64,000 bases of DNA, from positions 1,054,001-1,118,000 of the forward strand of contig JAWPHD010000001.1 of NCBI GenBank assembly GCA_037043455.1, in the 5' to 3' direction. Of this stretch, positions 11,416-22,164 are shown one piece after another; position 1 is the stretch's first letter, and every line of letters begins with the position of its first letter. Under the pieces are notes generated by a model. The model saw only the letters and a list, made by a program, of their open reading frames with translations, searched no databases and was not told the DNA's origin. The stretch is from Cyrtodaria siliqua (lineage: Eukaryota > Mollusca > Bivalvia > Adapedonta > Hiatellidae). Position numbers and translations under genes: made by a program.

Positions 11416-12339
11416 CTCCTATGGTATCATGCAAGCGAAAAGTAAACATATCAATCCATCCTTTTGAAAAGTCTTGGGTCATTTACGGTAGTTTATTGGC
11501 GACTACAACCGTAAAGTAGCATATTTCGTTACGAAATTAACAAGATAAGCATTCGTAGAAATCATTAAGAATGGTGGTTTCCAAGCAGAATGCGGTGAGA
11601 AAGCATTAGAAACCTTTCTCGAACCCATCCAAAAATGACAATGAAATTGAATTTTTACCTATGTCGCCAAAACGGCCATTAACCGGAAGCGTTGCCCAAA
11701 GTGTTACCTTGCACATTGTTCATTGGCCAAAATTCGTCAACACAATTCACAATTTAATAAAAGTAGATTTCGTGTAGCAGAAATGTATATGTCTTGCTAA
11801 CTGATTAGGATAATCAGATTTGATAACTACCGTTAAAAAACATCTTTCATTTGTTTATCATTATCGCCATTTTCCCGTAAAACCATAAATGCAATCGGAA
11901 TTCTTCGCACATTTCCGTATTCCACTATTGAAAGCCATTGACGGAAACCGACGAGGTTATTCCGTTTTCATTCGTGCCAAACCCGAACAACCTGGCAATT
12001 TCCGGAAATGTTACGGAAATTATAATAAAATGAGAAGACGTCATTGATTTACGTCATCATCGTATGTCATCACGTTATGACGTATGGTCTGTTAGTAAAC
12101 AATTAGAGACTACATATCCATCTTTCTTTCTTCCAATAATATAGTATTGACGTATTGTACACATATTTTTAATTATCACAGTTTCGTTTCTGTGGATGAG
12201 TTTACCTGCAGGCTTTTTTTGGTGATAAAGACAGAAGTTCAGCGAGTGTTTTAACCTGAATAGGGTATGACAGGGGACTAACTGCTTTACATAGGAAGAA
12301 TGACATACTTTCACAGTAACTTTAACTATCTTGCACGAA

Positions 12340-12580
12340 CAGGGGCGTACCCGGAGCATTTTGAAATGTACGCCAGATATGAGCGTAGCTGCGAACCGAG
12401 CAGCGACACTGCGAGTGGGTGGGTAGATGAGGGAGAGGGGATGGTGGGGTTTGATTTTGAAAATAAGGAGGCAAATGATGCGTTCTCAAGCTATATTTCA
12501 TATTTGGAACTATTATTTCTTCACTTTTGCTGACAAATTGTACGCATTAGCGTACGTGCGTATGCCTGGATACGCGCCTG
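12340..12580. mobile_element. MITE with CAGGGGCGT ends and 5-bp TSD
   Basis: The left end CAGGGGCGTACCCGG is matched by an inverted right end (CCTGGATACGCGCCTG). The flanks carry the 5-bp duplication ACGAA on both sides. A sister copy lies at 16160-16343. It has no transposase. The open frame at 12300-12533 runs through this element and is not a gene. Confidence 0.75.
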
Positions 12581-12611
12581 ACGAATAAGTTTTAGATCTA
12601 AGGGAGTGCGT

Positions 12612-12690
12612 TTTCAATTCTCGAGACGTGAACCTCCGGGAGTCGAACCCCAGACTTCTATATGCAGAGGCAAGTAAGCTAACCACTCTG
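12612..12690 (-). repeat. tRNA-derived SINE head (minus strand)
   Basis: On the minus strand it has an A-box-like 'AGAGTGGTTAGC' and a B box 'GGGGTTCGACTCCC' about 45 bp further on. A complete acceptor stem cannot be closed, so this is a SINE or tRNA relic rather than a functional tRNA. Confidence 0.55.
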
Positions 12691-12699
12691 TCATCGCAT

Positions 12700-14550
12700 C
12701 TTTTTTACCGCACAGTAACATTATGGTCCATTATGAAAAAATATAACTACTAGTATTTAGAACAACACCAGGTCTAGAGTGATTAAACGATGGTTACGCC
12801 CTAAGATGTTACTCACACTGACAGGGGTAGGAACAGCCTCCTTCCCGAGATCCCAATAATTTGACTGGCGTGTGGGGTTAGGGGAAGTTCAAAAAGTATT
12901 TTACCCTATGTTGCATATTGGTGTGCTTCGACCTTTTATCCAAAAATGGTTTTAATGAGTTGGGCAAACCGAAATTAAGACATCCTGAAAAATTGATAGC
13001 AAACAATTGAGGCTAACTGAAGTTATATTTGAGATTTCTTAATTTGTTGCTGTCCCAGCAACACGGCAGATGTACATAATACCTGAAAGAGGGTAATGCA
13101 GGATGTAGACAGATAGATAGGAATTTACATACAAAAAGCCTCATCTAAACTGATGGCTGTAAAATATTTATTTCTTAACCGAATTTCAAAACTAAGGTGT
13201 TTTTATTTACCACTACAATTGCCAGTTCCAATTATATATAATGTATTTACATTTTGTTAAAATTACTCACTTACATAGTTGAAAAACCTTTGGCTTAAAC
13301 AAACGCCCGAAATAATAGAAATCTGTCGGGTTTAGACTCCACCATAATGTACAGATATTTTTTCTTATTTTTTTTTGGCTGGATTGCGTAGCAAATCCAG
13401 GCTTATTTCCATCTGTCTGTCCGTCTATCCATCCGTCCGTCTACGAGTTTTGAAGTTTTCGTTAAAGTTTGTTTTTTCCCTCATTTTTCAAAAATGAATT
13501 GTCGAAAAGCTTTGAAACTTGACACTTGTTCAATATCATTACAAATGTTATATGAAAATAACACTAACTATGTCATTTATTTTACCTGGACTATCCCCCC
13601 TTTTCACACAGATTTTTCAGTTAAAATGTTAAATTCGCAATCCGGCGTTCGCACCACTATTGGTGCTTCACCTTTTTTTTTTGGTTACCTATAACAAAGT
13701 TTGATGTTTCCACTGGACCCCCATATAAATGAAACGTTCCTATGCCAGTGTACCTGTAACCGGTCATCCGGTTTGGTCTGATGCTACGGAGTAGTTCAAA
13801 TTTGAAGGTGATGAAAACACGGTTTGGAAACTTTACCTGTCTTCTGCTTCAATCGATCTATGCTTTTCGCTGTCCTATATTTTGTTTTTCTACCACCGAC
13901 AGAAACATAAGGGTCAAATAGGACACTTAGTTTCTTAAAATGTAGATGTAGAAACTAATAAGTATCTTGAGCACAGCTAGTGCTAAACATCAAGAACGGT
14001 GAAACAAACTAACGTCTTTTCAACATAGCATTTGATGAATTTGGTGCATTTTCAGAATATATTGATGAAAAAAGTCGGACCCGGTGTCCTCCACCCCCAG
14101 ATATACTCAATCTATCTGAACTAATATTCTGAAAATGGACCACCATTTATTAAATATCAAGTAGGAAACAACAAATTCCTATGATTTAAAAACATTGTAC
14201 TTTTCTCAAACATACATCATCATAAAGATTAGGCAATACGTATGAATCAATTTAACACAAATTGAAGACAAGACGTATATTCGAATAAAAAAAGCTTAAA
14301 TCTTATATATACATTTTTTCGTAATGACATAACGTTGAAACCGTAATTACATGTTGTTCGGCAAAAAAAATTACGCGTGCATCACGGTTTATGTATATAT
14401 ATATCTCTTACATACACTGATGTAGTAGCAGCTTTTTTGACGGTTAGTGATTCAGCCAATGTCGATCCAGACTGGACCATGACTAGACAGCCGTTCGAAG
14501 TTCGTTCCATGTCATATCTGTCCTGTCTGGGAACGAATTGAAATTTGACC
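12700..14550. other. Interval without recognised genes
   Basis: AT-rich sequence with T-rich runs near 13360 and 13670. Nothing else was recognised. Confidence 0.45.
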
Positions 14551-14559
14551 GAAGCATTG

Positions 14560-14770
14560 TGGTGTACTGGTTAGAGCGTCTGCCTTTCATTCGGGAGGTC
14601 GTGGGTTCGAGACCCCTGACCGCGTAATACCAAATACTTTAAAAATGGAGTAGTCAATTGTAACCATTGCCTGACGGGCAAATAATGACTCCATTGCGCC
14701 TATAATCGTCGGGTAGGCGGACGGACTATAATCCTTAGAAATACACACACACACACACACACACACACGA
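14560..14770 (+). repeat. tRNA-derived SINE with CA-repeat tail
   Basis: The A-box-like 'TGGTGTACTGGTTAGAGCG' (14569-14587) and the B box 'GGGTTCGAGACCC' (14602-14614) have tRNA spacing. The body continues to a (CA)n run at 14742-14768. No acceptor stem pairing or 3' structure of a true tRNA is present. Confidence 0.7.
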
Positions 14771-14837
14771 TTTGAAATTTGTTGGGAGTGGGATGTCACG
14801 ATTCATAAGACACGTACAGGTAGACTTGCACTAGGCG

Positions 14838-14913
14838 TGAGAATCATGGCTCTTATGGTGGTATGTACCTACCATGGTATAGGTACACACCATAAGAGCT
14901 ACGATTCTCGCAG
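14838..14913. repeat. 76-bp imperfect palindrome
   Basis: 'GCGTGAGAATCATGGCTCTT' on the left pairs with 'AAGAGCTACGATTCTCGC' on the right, and 'ATGGTGGTATGTACCT' with 'AGGTACACACCAT', around a 10-bp centre. It is a strong hairpin, perhaps a small foldback element. Confidence 0.7.
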
Positions 14914-15335
14914 CTAGACTTGCACATACCGGTGCATACATACCGCACAATCAAACATGAATTGTGCTCGCCCTATAGGTGTAACCTATTTCATATTACC
15001 GAGCAGAGCTCGGCCGGCGCAGCCGGCCGACGATGATCGGCTAATGGTAACACATGTGCAAATGTTGAAATCGTACCTGGCTGGGCAAAAAAACTGTGTC
15101 GCACCGGAAGCGCCGCCATTGATGAAATTGTGTTCGGCAATTTCGGATTTTTTCCTCCAATCATCAGGGGATCAGTCTGTTTCACTTGGACGATTGTCTC
15201 TTTTCGTAGTTTGGAGTATTCGTACTAGTTCGGCTAATCCCGTCACAAGTAGTTACGAATGAAGCGATATTCATTAAAAGAATGCTTATCATTAGAAGTT
15301 GTTTTATTATTTGTTATTGGTTGTCAAAATTAAAC

Positions 15336-15588
15336 TAATTCAAAAATTCAAAAATTCAAAATCTCAAAATCTCAAAATTTCAAAATTTCAAAAATTCAAA
15401 ATTTCAAAATTCCAAAAATTTAAAAAATTTCAAAAATTCAAAAATTCCAAATTTCAAAAATTTTAAAAATTCAAAATTTCAAAATTCCAAAAATTTCAAA
15501 AATTTAAAAATTTAAAAATTTAAAAATTTAAAAATTCAAAAATTTCAAAATTCCAAATTTTCAAATTTTCAAATTTTCAAAATTCCAT
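15336..15588. repeat. AT-rich low-complexity tandem array
   Basis: About 250 bp of degenerate AAAATTC/AAAATTTC units of 8-10 bp. It has no coding value. Confidence 0.9.
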
Positions 15589-15649
15589 GAATAATTTGAT
15601 TTAATAATAAAATAATTGTTGCCTTTTAGGTTCGGTCGATATGTGTTGT

Positions 15650-15864
15650 ATTTATCGACCTGAGAAAAGTGATATCGACCGAGGCGATATCAGGTCGATA
15701 AATAGAGTTTAATAACCAATGTTTTTGAGATACGGGAAATATCTCCCGAGGTAGAGAAATGGCCCCGATATAAGAACGAGTGCGGAGCACGAGTTCTTAT
15801 CTAGGGGCTATTTCTCTACCGAGGGAGATATTTTCAGTATCTCAAAAACACTGGTTATTAAACT
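15650..15864. mobile_element. Two adjacent palindromes (foldback element)
   Basis: The first inverted repeat, 15650-15705, has arms TATTTATCGACCTGA / TCAGGTCGATAAATA. It abuts a larger hairpin at 15706-15864, whose ~70-bp arms include 'AATAACCA...GTTTTTGAGATAC' and the inverted equivalent, plus 'GGTAGAGAAATGGCCCC' facing 'GGGGCTATTTCTCTACC'. The centre near 15785 is 'AACGAGTGCGGAGCACGAGTT'-like. No protein is encoded. Confidence 0.8.
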
Positions 15865-16159
15865 ATACTCGGTAAAAAAAGTTTTGGACCAGGGTATATA
15901 AAGTCATATAAAAATAAAACTAGTGGACACAATTTAAGTATCTTTTTTTAGTAACCAAGGTCTACCATACCCGGTTAATTTGGTACTAGAAACATTAAAG
16001 ATTTGATTTAAAAAAAAATATCGCGAAAACACAAAGGGTCTGTAAAAAATGTTGCAATGTCCATACAAAGTAACAGTTACGGACACATTCGAGTAACCAA
16101 TAAAAAGATTATTATTTTTTCGCAAACTTTCATTGTAAACGATAATTATTGTTGATTGT

Positions 16160-16343
16160 CAGGGGCGTACCTGGGCATACGCACTGACGCACGTGCGTAC
16201 AGGCTATTAAATAAGCAAACAAATAAAAAAGGCTAAAAATGCGAAAAATGCAATAAAAACTGAAGGTATAGGTGGGTTAGGCACATTTGTGAATCCAAAA
16301 CTCGATGGTGCGTATACCTAAATTAGCCCCAGGAACGCCCCTG
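16160..16343. mobile_element. MITE with CAGGGGCGT ends, second copy
   Basis: The ends are CAGGGGCGTACCTGGG and the inverted CCCAGGAACGCCCCTG, flanked by the 5-bp duplication ATTGT. It is related to 12340-12580: its inner left part (GGCATACGCAC...GTGCGTAC) resembles the inverted right part of that copy. Confidence 0.8.
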
Positions 16344-16483
16344 ATTGTTGAACTATTGTGAATTATCAACTGAGATAATAAGGGTTATGGTCGAATGTCA
16401 TGGTTCAGCAATCATTGTACGGGTTCGAACACTGCCATGGTCCAAAACTTCTTTTACAGAGTATATATATTACATAATTTAAA

Positions 16484-16924
16484 ATGATTTTATTAATATT
16501 TCTAATGATTAATGCCTTTTTACACCAGAACGCCAAGACGACGTTACGTCATCCAAGACGACGTTACGTCATACAAACAAAACAAGTGGAACCGGAACTC
16601 TTCGTTAATTTCCGTAATCGTTATTTCCTAGTGGCGGAATCTGACGACGACGTCCGTAAAACAATCGGAACGTCATTTGGCATTCCCGCCACTGACGCAA
16701 AAGGCCGAACAATTTTCCATACTGGGAAATATCTCCCACTGGGCAAACGAGTAGATATAGCTTTTCTATTCCCAGTATTTCCTATACAAATCACAGACAA
16801 ATATGTAATATATACACATATCGACCTCACTAAAAGGCAATCATTTTATAATATTGCTGATAACAGGGTTGGCATGGAGGAGTTAGTCCAAATTTACCAC
16901 AGTCCTGACATGACCAAACTTTAA
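16484..16924 (+). CDS. Unassigned 146-residue ORF next to Helitron-like relic
   Basis: An open frame with an ATG at 16484 and a hydrophobic first ~12 residues, which may be a signal-like segment or chance. A 20-bp direct repeat ('CCAAGACGACGTTACGTCAT', twice near 16540-16572) lies inside the frame. I do not recognise the family. It ends 10-60 bp before the OTU-like/Helitron-like relic at 16936, so it may be another part of the same decayed element, but the reading frame differs. Treat as hypothetical. Confidence 0.3.
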   Translation: MILLIFLMINAFLHQNAKTTLRHPRRRYVIQTKQVEPELFVNFRNRYFLVAESDDDVRKTIGTSFGIPATDAKGRTIFHTGKYLPLGKRVDIAFLFPVFPIQITDKYVIYTHIDLTKRQSFYNIADNRVGMEELVQIYHSPDMTKL

Positions 16925-16935
16925 TACGAGAGGGA

Positions 16936-17660
16936 AATGATAAATGGTCAAGGGTGGGCCACAGCTTGTGAGATTGAAACTGTGTCTACCATTTTAGGCT
17001 ACAACATCAATGTAACATGAGTTTGGTGCTGAGCAATATCACATGTATTCTTTTTCAACCAATGAAGGAGAATTGTCATGTACAACCATTGACTTACTTT
17101 TGAACAATAAACAGTTTCAAGTTCTAATGACGCCGATAGTAGTAAAAGTAAAAAGCGAATATCACCCACCGAATATCACCCACCGAAAACACGCAAACAT
17201 AATTCAGAAAATTATATTATTACACCATATTCTGAACCAAATAAGGGCTCAAATTCCAACTCTAATATAACCAATGACATCCAATCTTTATGTAGGAAAC
17301 TAGGAATCAAAACCTCTTGAAAACGAAACACAGTTAAAATCAAGAAAAGGGAAATGAGAAATAAACGGGAAAAAAGGTATATTATCAAAACATATCAAAT
17401 AAATGACATACCAGAAGCTGCACCATTACAGAAAGATGAAAAATTCAACATTGCTATGGGTGCTATACTTGCCTTTGAAATAGAACAGATGTCGTACGTT
17501 TTTTCTAAATGCGAAATTTGTCTAGAAAGAAGAACTGAATTGAAAATGTTCAATGACACTGTTTGTAGTAGCTGCCAAAAAGATATGTCTGATACAAAAT
17601 AATTCTCTCTGGAAAACAATATAAACCCAGGAAAGGTGCCTCTTGAGTTGAAAGAGTAAA
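16936..17660 (+). pseudogene. Helitron-like relic: OTU-like piece plus Cys-rich N-terminal region
   Basis: Broken frames in order: about 16936-17020 encodes WATACEIETVSTILGYNINV, which resembles the C-terminal part of an OTU cysteine protease fold. Degenerate sequence follows, then 17354-17602, ending in a C-x2-C ... C-x2-C cluster (CEICLERR ... VCSSCQKD). After an in-frame TAA the same frame continues with ENNINPGKVPLELKE, then stops. This 'C..C-R ... C..C' plus 'NxPG-VP-EL' arrangement is how many animal Helitron RepHel proteins begin, and OTU domains are known passengers of animal Helitrons. The Rep and helicase domains themselves are absent. Assignment is by recalled family pattern only. 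Confidence 0.5.
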
Positions 17661-17754
17661 AATAAGATAATTTTCAAAATTTGGTTTTAAAAAAAATCAC
17701 ACCGTAAATACCTTAACTTTTACAATAAACTTGGTTGAACATCTATGATAAAGA

Positions 17755-18030
17755 CGAAGCATCTCCGTGGTCGAATGGTTAACGAGGTTGCATTCTAAAC
17801 CTTCACCTCTCATCGCTGCGGGTTCGAATTACACTGGGAGCTCGATTTGTAAGTGAGGAAGTGTCGATTCTTACGGATGACGGGAGGTTTACAGTACTGG
17901 TTCTACCCAGGAAAAGTGGGTGGATGCCTCCAACACAAAAAAAATCAACCGTCATACTAGTATATAACCTTACATGTGTTGAAAATGACGTAAAACACCA
18001 TACAAACAAACAAACTATGATAAAGATCGA
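17755..18030 (+). repeat. tRNA-derived SINE with CAAA tail
   Basis: The A-box-like 'TGGTCGAATGGTTAACGAGG' and B-box-like 'GGGTTCGAATTAC' (17818-17830) are followed by a body with 'GTTCTACCCAGG' and 'GGTGGATGCCTCC', ending in AAACAAACAAAC. The order is that of widespread molluscan/metazoan tRNA SINEs whose 3' part ends in 'ACGTTAAA...CAAACAAA'. Confidence 0.75.
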
Positions 18031-18295
18031 GTTTGAGTTTACCACCTACCACAATTTAGAGGTGTGTCAAATGCCTAGGCCATTGCTTGGTCAGCTGATT
18101 TTGATGATCGAAATTATGAATAGTCAATTAATTTACTCATATGTTGATTGACAAGAAACATAAGATAGGTTAGTATTTTATCACAACAATATAGCATAAT
18201 TATTAAGAGTAAAATATTTGGTTTACAAGTTAAATTTTACATGCGATCCGATATATCATGTGGGTATTAATTTTAAGAGCTCTGCTCGGTCTTAG

Positions 18296-18620
18296 GCAGT
18301 GCCTAAAATTCATATTAACACTACTGCAAAACATGCACACTTGTCTAGAGTTTATTATAATTGGAACAAACTTTGTTGTTTTTTTGGACAATTCTCGCCG
18401 GGCACAGCCCGGTGTCGAAGTTGTCCACTAGTAATCACTTTTTTGGTAATGGCGGCGATTACCGTAAAAGTCAAAATAATCCACAAAGCAAACTTTCACG
18501 AAAGTCGTCAAAACAATACGGAGGAGCAAAGCTCGACAAACTTTCCACAGAGAGCGCGAAGCCACGAAAATAAAAACCACACATTTATATTATCCCTTAG
18601 CTTCGCACAGCGAAGCCACA
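18296..18620. repeat. PLE box-B fragment and GC-rich mini-palindromes
   Basis: 18323-18385 matches the PLE-linked box ('AACACTACTGCAAAACATGC', 'TTATAATTGGAACAAAC'). Close by are the mini-palindromes GCCGGGCACAGCCCGG (18398-18413), GGAGCAAAGCTC (about 18523-18534) and AGCTTCGCACAGCGAAGCC (18599-18617). Confidence 0.55.
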
Positions 18621-18767
18621 AATTATTCATCTTTACGACATTGTGTCGACCGCGTTCTTCATCTCCTGAGTTTACCTCGTCCGGCCTGCTTCAGATTTTT
18701 CAGTACGCCGATTCAGACTTGCATCGATAAGCGTATTTTCAAGTTAATTAAATGTAAATGTCTTACA

Positions 18768-18771
<4 letters not shown>

Positions 18772-18801
<30 letters not shown>

Positions 18802-21038
18802 ATTTGAATATCAAGTGTGCAAACATTTATATACCATACATATATAGATGCATTATAGTCTACATTATAGTCTACCTGCTCCTATAGTAAATTATAACTT
18901 CATTAATTATGTGGAATGAATTTAACTTCCTTCCAGTTGTAAATAAAAGCAGTAGAACTAAAGTATCACAAACATTTTACACAGCTTATATCACAACATA
19001 TTTTGAACTGCATTCCACCTTGATTTAATTGCATTAGATTTGTATAAGGGGTACATATATGTTGAGAATAGTTCCATAGCTCTGTAACTTTTCACTTGTT
19101 CTAAAAATATCGTATAGTTAGGTAGACATTTTCTCAGTTTGCAAGAATAGACATACTTCTTATAGATAAGCACAACTAAATACAAAATATAATCAATATC
19201 TGTTGAGCATGGTGTGCCAAGAAAAATGGACTCCGGTTTTAATTCTATTATAATATTGCATTTTTCAAATAAATCACTAAACAACTTTATTAATATATTT
19301 TTGGCTGACATACATTCATAAAATAAATGCAACAATGTTTCTTTGGAATTATTACAAAATGTGCAAAGTTCAGTTTCAGACATTCCACATTTATATAATC
19401 TTGCATTTGTGAAAATAATTCGATGACTAACTTTAAATTGTAAGGATTGAAGATATGAGTCATCTGTTATACGGAAAGGTTGCGTATATAGAATTGCCCA
19501 ATCTTCACTAGTCAATGCGCATTCCAAATCTGCTTGCCATTTCATTTGAGAATTATTTGGAATTTCAACTACTGACTTCAAAAATTGAGGGTAGAATATT
19601 TGATTTACCTTTTTAGCTGTTTTAAGTTTACTAACATTTTTATTTATTGGATTCTCGATCTTATTATTATTTCTCATGCGTGCTTTCCAATCAGCTGGAA
19701 TTGCACTAACTAATCCTGTATAAATTAAAAAAGGAATGTTAATGTCATATTTTGTTGTAAAATGTTCAAAAGATAGAAACATACAATTGTCATCAACAAT
19801 GTCATTTATGAAAAATATATCTTTTTTACATAAGTCTTTATAAAATACCGTTCTGTTGTTAATTTTTATATTTGGGTTGTGAACGAGTGGCTCCGATAGA
19901 ATATCTTCGACTGTATTAACAGCATTTTCCTGTATTAGCGCCCAAGACTGGAATACATTTTTCCAAAAGCTATTCATTTCATTACCAACTTTTATGAGCC
20001 CCTCTTTATGAAAATGCCAAACCCTGTATCCACCGTTTTTTTCTAAATCGTTTAAAATAAGCGTTTTCCATGGTGCGAATTTGTCAGGGTCTAAAATCTT
20101 TTGTATCCAAGATAATTTAAGTGAGTGACTAAGTGATTTAATGTTTGGGATCTTTAATCCACCTTCTTCAATAGTGTTCATCATCACATTACGTTTTATT
20201 TTATCTGGTTTACCTGACCACAGAAAATCGAACATCGCATTTTGAATGTCGCGATATACATGTTCGGGTGGATCAGGCAAGACAGTGATACATTGAATGA
20301 GTATTGGCAGGGCAAGTGTTTTTAAAATAGTTGTTTTACCTATTAAGGATAAATTTCGAAACGACCAATCATTTATCAATTTTTTTATTTTATCGAATTT
20401 ACTATGAAAATTGTGAACCACATAGTTGTCGTTTTGCAAATTGTATTCTATTCCTAAAACTTTAAAAGAACCACTTTCATTCCATTTTACCGGTATGCAT
20501 GTATTCAATATGTCTTTACATCCTTTTTTATGTCCGATCCAAACAATTTCAGTTTTATCAAAGTTTGCTTTTAGTCCAGAACATAACGAGAATTTGTCAA
20601 CAGTTTCTAGAGTAGTATTCAGTGACTTTACATCGTCGTCAAGGAAAAGGGAAGAGTCATCTGCATATTGATTTATAAGATATTCTGAACCGTCTATTTT
20701 AATACCATTAATATCAGGATTATTTTTTAAAGCTGCACTTAAAATTTCGACACATATTATAAATAGATATGGCGATAAAGGGTCTCCCTGACGTACACCA
20801 CGCTGTATAGAAAAATAATCGGTACAGTGACCATTATTTAATACACAACTCTCAATGTTATTGTACAACGTTTTAAACCACTGAAGTATGGAATCCCCAA
20901 AATTGAAGAAACGTAATGCTTTTTCTATAAAACCCCATTCAAGAGAATCGAAAGCCTTTTCAAAGTCTAATAAAACTAGAATACCCGATACATCTAATTC
21001 TTCACATTTCTCAATAATGTCAAATATAAATCTAGTTG
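18772..21038 (-). mobile_element. 5'-truncated L1/Tx1-type LINE with poly(A) and TSD
   Basis: The element reads on the minus strand and ends in a poly(A) (T run at 18768-18793) preceded by the signal AATAAA. Its flanks carry the direct repeat ATGTCTTACATTTT (18758-18771 and 21039-21052), the target-site duplication of a target-primed insertion. The 5' end is truncated inside the RT domain. A second, nearly identical 3' fragment lies at 44662-45491. Confidence 0.93.
18991..21036 (-). pseudogene. LINE ORF2 C-terminal part: RT and zinc knuckle, truncated
   Basis: The frame is open from the truncation point (21036) to the stop at 18991, about 680 residues. In order: RT block A with LVLLDFEKAFDSLEW (just inside the 5' edge), then QRGVRQGDPLSP, then the active site YADD (about 66 residues after the first internal Met at 20868), the thumb, a long connection domain, and a C-terminal zinc motif (CGMSETELCTFC ... 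HLFYEC) typical of L1/Tx1-clade ORF2. The endonuclease and N-terminal RT segments are missing, so the copy cannot move by itself. The frame is free of stops, which suggests a recent insertion. The natural start is lost; the Met at 20868 is internal. Confidence 0.92.
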
Positions 21039-21199
21039 ATGTCTTACATTTTACTTGTGAGAAGCAGCATGTGACATCAAGACTGGAGTAGGGGTAACTT
21101 GTGCATCAACAACTGACGTTAAACATGACGTCATGCGATAGTAAACATGACGTCATGTGCGTGAACATGTGTTTATTGCTTTGGTCTACAATGTTCGCC

Positions 21200-21455
21200 A
21201 AATGCATGATACGGTCTGGCAATGGTTAGACAAATGCATGATACGGTCTGGCAATGGTTAGACAAATGCATGATACGGTCTGGCAATGGTTAGACAAATG
21301 CATGATACGGTCTGGCAATGGTTAGACAAATGCATGATACGGTCTGGCAATGGTTAGACAAATGCATGATACGGTCTGGCAATGGTTAGACAAATGCATG
21401 ATACGGTCTGGCAATGGTTAGACAAATGCATGATACGGTCTGGCAATGGGAGGAT
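21200..21455. repeat. Eight exact copies of a 32-bp tandem repeat
   Basis: Units start at 21200, 21232, 21264 and so on to 21424; each contains 'AAATGCATGATACGGTCTGG' and 'CAATGGTTAGAC'. There are no unique spacers. A single diverged unit occurs at 21780-21808, at the head of the second copy of the flanking duplication. Confidence 0.97.
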
Positions 21456-22160
21456 GGGGGTATTTCCAGATACATCCGTGACAGTTTACTTACCTAATGT
21501 ATTCTAAAATGAAATATAAAAAAAAGTCCGGAGGATCAAGCCTCCACGCCCCCAACCCCACCCCAACCCCGCAATGATAAGTTAAACATCGGGCCTATGT
21601 TGTCATTTAAAGTAATTCGTGAACATTTTATAATTATAAAGTATTGAGCTTCGCGCGAAGCGAAGCCCCGAACATTAAATAAATATGTTCGTAAGCTTCG
21701 CGATGCGAAGCCAACAGGCCATGATTCGTCCCGTTCTTCAATTCCGTAGTTGACCTTAGTTGACATTCTAATACGGTTAGACAAATGCACAATACGGTCT
21801 AGCAATGGGAGGATGGGGGTATTTTCAAATAAATCCGTGACAGCTTACTTACCTAATGTATTCTAAAATGAAATAAAAAGTCCGGAAGATCATGCCTACA
21901 CGCCCCCCAACCCCACACAACCCGCTATGATAAGTTAAAAATCGGGCCTATGTTGTCATTGGGGCCTAGCTATGTGCATGCAGTCCGGAGTAAACTTTTA
22001 AGTAATTCGAGAAAGTGTAATAATTATAAAGTATTGAGCTTCGCTCAAAGCGAAGCCCCAAACATTAAATAAATATTTTGGTAAGCTTCGCGAAGCGAAG
22101 CCCACAGGCCATGATTCGTCCCGTTCTTCAATTCCGTAGTTGACCTTAGTTGACAATTTC
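21440..22160. repeat. Tandem duplication (~350 bp units) with mini-palindromes
   Basis: 21440-21775 and 21800-22160 are diverged copies: both contain 'TGGGAGGATGGGGGTATTT', 'AGTCCGGA', 'GGGCCTATGTTGTCATT' and 'GGCCATGATTCGTCCCG'. The second copy has an extra ~45 bp near 21965-22005. Each carries two 'GCTTCGC...GCGAAGC' palindromes (21650, 21693; 22037, 22083). Confidence 0.88.
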
Positions 22161-22164
22161 AAAA

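Noticed and set aside
12300..12533. 77-codon ORF
   Set aside because: It lies across a MITE; the right part of the frame is element DNA.
18991..20868. Large host gene of 625 codons
   Set aside because: RT and zinc motifs, poly(A) and target duplications show it is a LINE.
21200..21455. CRISPR-like array of 32-bp repeats
   Set aside because: Repeats are directly adjacent with no spacers and the DNA is eukaryotic.
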